Assembly (NCBI GenBank): GCA_037355855.1
Contig: CM074768.1
Location: forward strand, 1,116,001 to 1,180,000
From: Pseudo-nitzschia pungens
Lineage: Eukaryota > Bacillariophyta > Bacillariophyceae > Bacillariales > Bacillariaceae
Length of the DNA: 64,000 bases
Direction of reading: 5' to 3'
Of the stretch, positions 59,466 through 64,000 are shown piece by piece. The notes beneath the pieces are model-generated. The model worked only from the letters and a program-made list of their open reading frames with translations. It was not told the DNA's origin and did no database searches. Numbering within the stretch: position 1 is the first letter of the stretch; each line of letters begins with the position of its first letter. The position numbers were made by a program, and so were the translations under genes.

Positions 59466-60042
59466 GAATCCCCTCTTTCGGTCCATCGACACCAACAACG
59501 TGGCCGTTACCGGCATGTCCTTTGGCGGATTCACGACGGCCGTGACCCTGGAACTCGGGGATCCCCGCGTCCGGGCCGGTGTGATGATGTGCTCCTCCAT
59601 GGCCATGAGCGGGACGCAGGACTACCACCTTCCCTCCCGGACCAACAAGGAAACCCCCGTCATGGTCATGATCGGCACCGAGGACACGGTCCTGGGACGT
59701 TCCGTCAACGACGCCAACCGCCAATACGTGGACAACCACTCGAACGGCGACGCCTATCTGCTGGAGCTGGTCCGGGGCGGCCACGTCAGCTTTACGTCCT
59801 GCGAGCTCTACGATCCGGAATACGGAAACGGGATCAACGCGGAGGGAGAATCCAAGAGCCTCGGCGGCGGCTTCTACAAGCCGTGGGACATTCGCAAGCA
59901 GCACGGGGTCGTCAACCACTACGGGCTGCGGTTTCTGGACCGGTATCTCAAGGGAGACGAGACCGCCGACGCCGATCTGCGAAACAATCCCTTTGATCCG
60001 GCCGAGGTCCTGTACCGGTCCAACGCGAAGAACCGGAAGTGA
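58474..60042 (+). CDS. Serine esterase, PAF-acetylhydrolase/dienelactone-hydrolase type
   Basis: 522 residues from the first in-frame ATG (58474). Alpha/beta hydrolase: LVLFSHGSGAYRASYGYW (about 241; oxyanion-hole region), nucleophile in GMSFGG (about 346-351), acid probably in MIGTEDTVLG (about 400) and histidine in RGGHVSF (about 437). The layout matches bacterial and eukaryotic platelet-activating-factor acetylhydrolase-like proteins; the natural substrate in a diatom is unknown. The N-terminal roughly 100 residues are Ser/Arg/Lys-rich with a short hydrophobic start and a VSAFGS motif resembling a plastid cleavage site; a later ATG before TTSAASPL could give a cytosolic form. An (ND)n insertion (about 325-335) lies just before the nucleophile strand. 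Confidence 0.85.
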
Positions 60043-61073
60043 GTGAGTTACCGAGTGGGTGATGGACCGGGTGTGAGTGAGTGAGTTACTGAGTGAGTGA
60101 GTTACTGACTGAGTGAGTGACTGAGTAAGTGATTCGGGGAGCGAGTGCCGAGGCAATCGGGTGGCTCGGAAATGGTTCTTCAACCACACGTACTCGAAGT
60201 TAGTAGTAGTAGTAGTAGTAATACTAGTACCACTAATACTACTAGTATTGCATATCAAAAACTAAATTATACGAAATACGAAGTAACAAGAATCACACCG
60301 ATAAACACAACAACAACAACAACAACAACAATGCTGCTGTTGTTGCTTTTTTCAAGAACAACAATCAATAGCGGAAGAAAATAATGCGCCTCCTGCTCTC
60401 TTCTTGCTTGTTTCCGACGGGTTCCGAGTCGGGATCGGATTGCGGATGGATGGATGGATGGATGGTGGTGTACTAGTAGTACCACCAGTACCTATTCCTT
60501 CACGATGATGGTTTCTGAGAGGGATCGACCAGTCACTCCGTTTTTCGTTCTGCCCGTACTGCCACAGGTTGTACTTGTAGCGCATACAGTACTACTAGTA
60601 GTACTATGTCTTCTTCGTCCTCATATGCTACTAGTTGATAAACACTGATATTTTTTCTTTGCTCGCACATAGAAGTAGTAAGTTAGTCTCCGCTGATACG
60701 ACGAGGAGTAAGAGGCATCATTTCTGCCGAATCAATCAAAACTGCGTAATGAATGTATAGTATAGATTATTGTTTTTGTTGTATCTCTCTAGACCATCAC
60801 ACAAATCTTCGGATCGATGAACTGCAGGCAATACAATAAGCAGGACACCGACAAAAATAGTAGACAGATTCATGCCAGCATGCCTCAATGCACTCCGTCA
60901 TCGAGACCGCTCGAATCATTGACGTTGCATACTACATCGTCCTTTGCGCGGGCCAAGGTCCGCTTTCTTGGTTCCGAGCTAGTACTACACGCGATTCCCA
61001 GAAGGTGGAAGCGTCCGGCTACCACGTACTGTTGGTTGTTCGAACGACGAAGGGAGGTGCGAAGGAACGAACC
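60043..61073. other. No gene supported; simple repeats
   Basis: (GAGT)n-rich stretch 60043-60135 right after the esterase stop, an AGTAGT run near 60200, (ACAACA)n at 60307-60332, and (ATGG)n at 60446-60467. Confidence 0.65.
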
Positions 61074-61610
61074 CTACTCGCGGGATACGCATTTCTTCTT
61101 GCTCTGTTTCCACCTGCAGTTCTTTGCTTTCTTGCACTTTCTTCGCCTGGCAACGGCCCGGCAGTCGAGGGACGGAGCGGCCGACGGAAAGGGTGTGCTG
61201 CCATCTTCCTCCGGGCTGCACGGTTGGAGACGATCCTCCGGGGTCGAGCCCGGGCCGCCCGGACAGAACTCGGTCATTGCCATGGTTGCGCATTGCCACT
61301 CTCCCCTCGCGTGCGGTGCAAATAAGAGCGCTGGTTGTGGTCCACGGGATTCGCACCGGCACCAAGAGATGGCCTCGCACCGCAGCGGATCGGGAGGGCA
61401 TCCCAGCCACAGGTGGTTGTACTCGCACAAGAGGTGGCCCTGGGTGCTCGGATCGCAGGCCACCCGATTGTTCACGGCATATTGCAAGCTCGGAGGGCAC
61501 TCCGGTGGTCGCGGAGCCAGCTCTCGTGCCGACCGAGTCGGGAGCGCGGCAGGGGTTGTGGATGCAGTCATCGCGGACGCGAGGAGGAGTGCCACGAAAA
61601 GGACTCGCAT
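61074..61610 (-). CDS. Small secreted cysteine-rich protein, unknown function
   Basis: 178 residues from the ATG at 61608-61610. N-terminal signal peptide (VLFVALLLASAMTAS, probable cut near residue 20-25). The mature part has 14 cysteines, an even number that would suit seven disulfides, and ends in a basic motif CRAVARRRKCKKAKNCRWKQ followed by SKKKC. No transmembrane helix after the signal, so likely extracellular or cell-wall associated. The opposite-strand frame (60817-61866) is longer but has no signal or domain logic, so I prefer this one. No named family is recognised. Confidence 0.72.
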   Translation of the reverse strand: MRVLFVALLLASAMTASTTPAALPTRSARELAPRPPECPPSLQYAVNNRVACDPSTQGHLLCEYNHLWLGCPPDPLRCEAISWCRCESRGPQPALLFAPHARGEWQCATMAMTEFCPGGPGSTPEDRLQPCSPEEDGSTPFPSAAPSLDCRAVARRRKCKKAKNCRWKQSKKKCVSRE

Positions 61611-63155
61611 GGCAAGAAGATATTCGAATCCGAACGATGGAACCGACTGTTGGATTGCGGGTTGGTTGGTTCGTTCGTTCGTTCGTTCTCATTCAATTCG
61701 TTGGATCCGTTCTTGTTGTGGGATCTGTGCGTGCGCAGCAACTAGTTTCGTCGCTTTCGTCGCTTTATTTGTGTCTTCGAACGATCGCCGTGGCGCTTGG
61801 GTAGTTGCCAGAATGGATTTCACGGAAAGTCCACTCGCGACACGACGCATGAGCTTTGTTTGTTGATGAGAGTTCGGAGTCCTTTCGGTACGACTTGTTG
61901 TGCTGGTGTGTTCTCCTCGTCGGGGAAGCGCATCGCCACCGCAATTTGTGACAGTGCGTGTTGAGAATTTGACGAATGACAGGAAGCGAGTGTTCCATGT
62001 CAACTTCAAATAATCACGATGCCCAATGCGGGATAAATCAATCAACCGTCTCACTCGCTTTGCATTCGGAGTCACTTTGGTGGTACAAAATACTAGTAGT
62101 GGTAGTGGTAGTGGTAGTCGTAGTAGTTACTGGTAATTACTAGTTTACCGGAACTGTGACCCGTGAACTGGAAGCGCAGCATTCTAGTAGACACGACCGC
62201 GTTTTGAAATTTTGCATGGAAATAATGAGAGATTATTGATGAGAAAATAAGTTAGTGTTCCGCGAAAACTTCAAAATCGGGAATAAAAAATCAATGCAAT
62301 AATTACCGGTAATTACTTCGTGCCGACGGGATAAATCTCTAAGATTACCGGTATTCTGTATCGGTTTTGGATGAGACTTGGTTCGAGTCGCATGCTGTCG
62401 AATTGTGGATGGTACAACACAATCGGGCATATCCCCAAACAGTTGCTCTACCATGTCACAATCCATTTGGAATACTATTCTCAATGAATATCCGGTCCGG
62501 TTCTGCACGCTTCACTCCTCACTACCGGTACGTACAAGTCTAACACAACATTGGGGCGAAATGTTTCCTTTTCTTTTTTTTTATAAAGAGAAGAGAGAGA
62601 GAGATTCTCTTCGCTGTTCCAATGAGCAAACAACACTGCGATGCCTTCGTACCGTACCCGTACTACGGTTCCTAGACGGGGCTGGGCTCGTTTCGCTTGA
62701 GGCTCGAAAAATAAAAATAAAAACCGCTTCAGGAATTGTCAATGAGACGACGGTTGGTGTTCCCTCCTGATCTCCTGACCGGTGTCCCATCGGTACCATC
62801 TCGAGGAGGCATGCTGGAATAATCCCACCCAGCAGGATGGATTCATTCTCCGATCGTTGTTCGATACGTTTCACACTCACGACGCCAAGCAGGTGAGTCC
62901 CGAGAGGTATCCCACTCCACCAAACAAACATCCACTGCCTTAAATCGCAGGAACGAACAAGCGAAGGAACAATTCACCGTAGTTAGTTTGTATTCTAAAT
63001 ACTACTGTAATATTGTTGCTCTGTACTGTACACAAGCTAACAAGTTCTGTACAGCAGGGTGTAGCCTCTATTTAAAAAATCATTGTATTCTGGTTCACGA
63101 CCCGATCGCAGCGCATGGTCCGCATCGAGTTTGCGCCTTCCATTTATCTGTGTCC
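61611..63155. other. No supported gene
   Basis: Contains (TCGT)n-like repeats (61671-61690), GGTAGT repeats (62096-62125) and several TACCGGTA words. Short frames only. Confidence 0.55.
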
Positions 63156-63198
63156 GATCGATCGATAAATACTATTAAATAATATTTATCGATCGATC
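63156..63198. repeat. Perfect inverted repeat (16-bp arms)
   Basis: Left arm 63156-63171 (GATCGATCGATAAATA) and right arm 63183-63198 with an 11-bp AT-rich loop. No coding context; could be a cruciform or a bidirectional terminator, but no direct evidence. Confidence 0.85.
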
Positions 63199-63402
63199 CA
63201 TCGTCCATGCAAGTTTTGGTTTCAAAACCAACCAAACCAAGCAACCAAACCAGTCCCATCCCACGTCCGTTCTACCAGCACCATTCCACCGGAGGCCAGT
63301 CCTCATTGGTTCTCTGCGCTCTTGTTTGCTTGCTTTCGTTTCATTTCATTTCATTTCATTTCATATCTTTTCTTTTCCATTCCATTCTGTTTTCGCTGTG
63401 TT
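63199..63402. other. Downstream region with (TTTCA)n
   Basis: A TTTCA pentamer repeat at 63338-63363 lies about 40 bp after the stop of the gene on the minus strand, so it is probably in its 3' UTR. Confidence 0.6.
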
Positions 63403-64000
63403 TCATCGCGCCGTCGCCTCGTAGGTCCGGTAGTGGTACCAGGTGTCGTTGCAGCCGATCCACTCGCAGGTCAGCCCCAGGGTCGGGAGCGTGACGATCG
63501 CGTGCGTCGCCACGCCTCCCAGCAGCGGGGTCATCTCGACGCTGTACCCGCCGGCGGCGGCCCCCACCTCCGTGGCCACGCTCGCGGTGATCTTGGCGGT
63601 CCACTCCTCCAGAAAGTTTCCCCTGCGGGGCTTGTTGGGGTGGTCGTCCGGGAGGTGGTATCCCCGGAGCACCCGCTTGACCTCCTTCTTGGGCTCGAAG
63701 GAAGAGTTGGCCGGGCAGGTCTGGAGTCCGTACAGGTACAGGCCGGGCAGGACCAGAGCAAAGAGGAGCGTCTCCGAAAACAGGCTCGACAGGACCTTCA
63801 GGGCCATCCAGGCACCGAGCGCGAGCATGGCGTACTGGAAGTATCGCTCCTTGTCCTCCTCCGACATGTCCGCAAAGGGATTGGGAAGCGCATCGTCGGG
63901 GTTGTTTGGTTGTTGCTGCGTTGTTTGTCGTCGTGCCGTCGTGCGAATGTCGGCTCGGGACTGGCGGTTTCCCCGATCGATGGTGGCGCGGGACGGAGCA
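63403..64000 (-). CDS. Membrane protein of unknown function (5' partial)
   Basis: Minus strand, stop at 63403. The frame is open to the window edge, about 199 codons, so the true start is probably outside; an internal ATG at 63867 would give 154 residues. The N-terminal visible part is Gln/Asn/Arg-rich and contains ALPNPFADMSEEDKERYF. Two adjacent hydrophobic helices follow (about residues 57-95 of the visible part, with a short break). Then comes a soluble segment with EPKKEVKRVLRGYHLPDDHP and a C-terminal part with ECWIGCNDTWYHYR-like residues. It reads as a conserved globular membrane protein, but I do not recognise the family. Confidence 0.65.
   Translation of the reverse strand, partial: APSRATIDRGNRQSRADIRTTARRQTTQQQPNNPDDALPNPFADMSEEDKERYFQYAMLALGAWMALKVLSSLFSETLLFALVLPGLYLYGLQTCPANSSFEPKKEVKRVLRGYHLPDDHPNKPRRGNFLEEWTAKITASVATEVGAAAGGYSVEMTPLLGGVATHAIVTLPTLGLTCEWIGCNDTWYHYRTYEATAR

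Noticed and set aside
58519..60258. 579-codon minus-strand frame opposite the esterase
   Set aside because: Antisense shadow; the plus strand holds the esterase nucleophile and histidine motifs.
60817..61866. 349-codon plus-strand frame
   Set aside because: Longer than the minus-strand gene it overlaps, but with no domain or signal; the minus frame has a signal peptide and ordered cysteines.

Overview
This is eukaryotic nuclear DNA, most likely from a diatom (probably pennate). Evidence: a DUF6824-type 'LGRG' regulatory protein, a Tic22-like plastid-import protein with an N-terminal signal peptide, diatom-style Copia and Gypsy retroelements, short GT-AG introns, intron-containing tRNA-Tyr genes, and host genes with asparagine/aspartate-rich insertions. 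There is one scaffold gap of exactly 500 N (10582-11081).

Left half (1 to about 32.7 kb): almost all retrotransposons. (i) 1-9163 holds Ty3/gypsy elements on the minus strand. Copy B is complete (5' LTR 8975-9163, gag, pol, 3' LTR 3422-3610). Copy A runs off the left edge and appears to share the 3422-3610 LTR with B. Gag and pol are in one frame, separated only by TGA directly followed by ATG. (ii) A Ty1/copia element (12149-32238, minus; 213-bp LTRs about 99% identical; GTGGT target duplication) interrupts a small host gene whose two halves lie at 11910-12143 and 32239-32712 and rejoin in frame. (iii) Two LINE-family elements on the plus strand sit inside the Copia element. LINE A (21093-31985, about 10.9 kb) is intact, with ORF1 and an EN-RT-RNase H ORF2. 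LINE B (16619-18651) has no ORF but keeps related 5' and 3' ends. A third, 82-bp copy of the same 3' tail lies at 11347-11428. All three have target duplications and share a conserved 3' hairpin plus an ATT-repeat end.

Right half (about 36-64 kb): ordinary gene-bearing diatom DNA. In order: a two-exon coiled-coil gene (36130-37424, +), a zinc-knuckle low-complexity protein (39008-40900, -), a short-chain dehydrogenase (42792-44639, +), a DUF6824 protein (45681-48194, -), an amidase-signature enzyme (51347-53158, -), tRNA-Gly(UCC), a solo gypsy LTR, a Tic22-like protein (55469-56800, +), two tandem tRNA-Tyr(GUA) genes with 13-nt introns, a serine esterase of the PAF-acetylhydrolase/dienelactone-hydrolase type (58474-60042, +), a small secreted cysteine-rich protein (61074-61610, -) and a membrane protein running off the right edge (63403-64000, -). 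The genes look independently transcribed, with no operon-like grouping.

Most interesting for follow-up: the nested insertion with a reconstructable empty site; the LINE family with covarying hairpins at both ends and an ORF-less partner; in-frame UGA junctions between gag and pol in two unrelated LTR families although UGA is a normal stop in the host genes; the tandem gypsy arrangement with a pol frame running through the LTR and a palindrome where the primer-binding site should be; and alternating Asn/Asp insertions inside conserved enzyme domains. All calls come from reading the sequence alone; no database search was possible.
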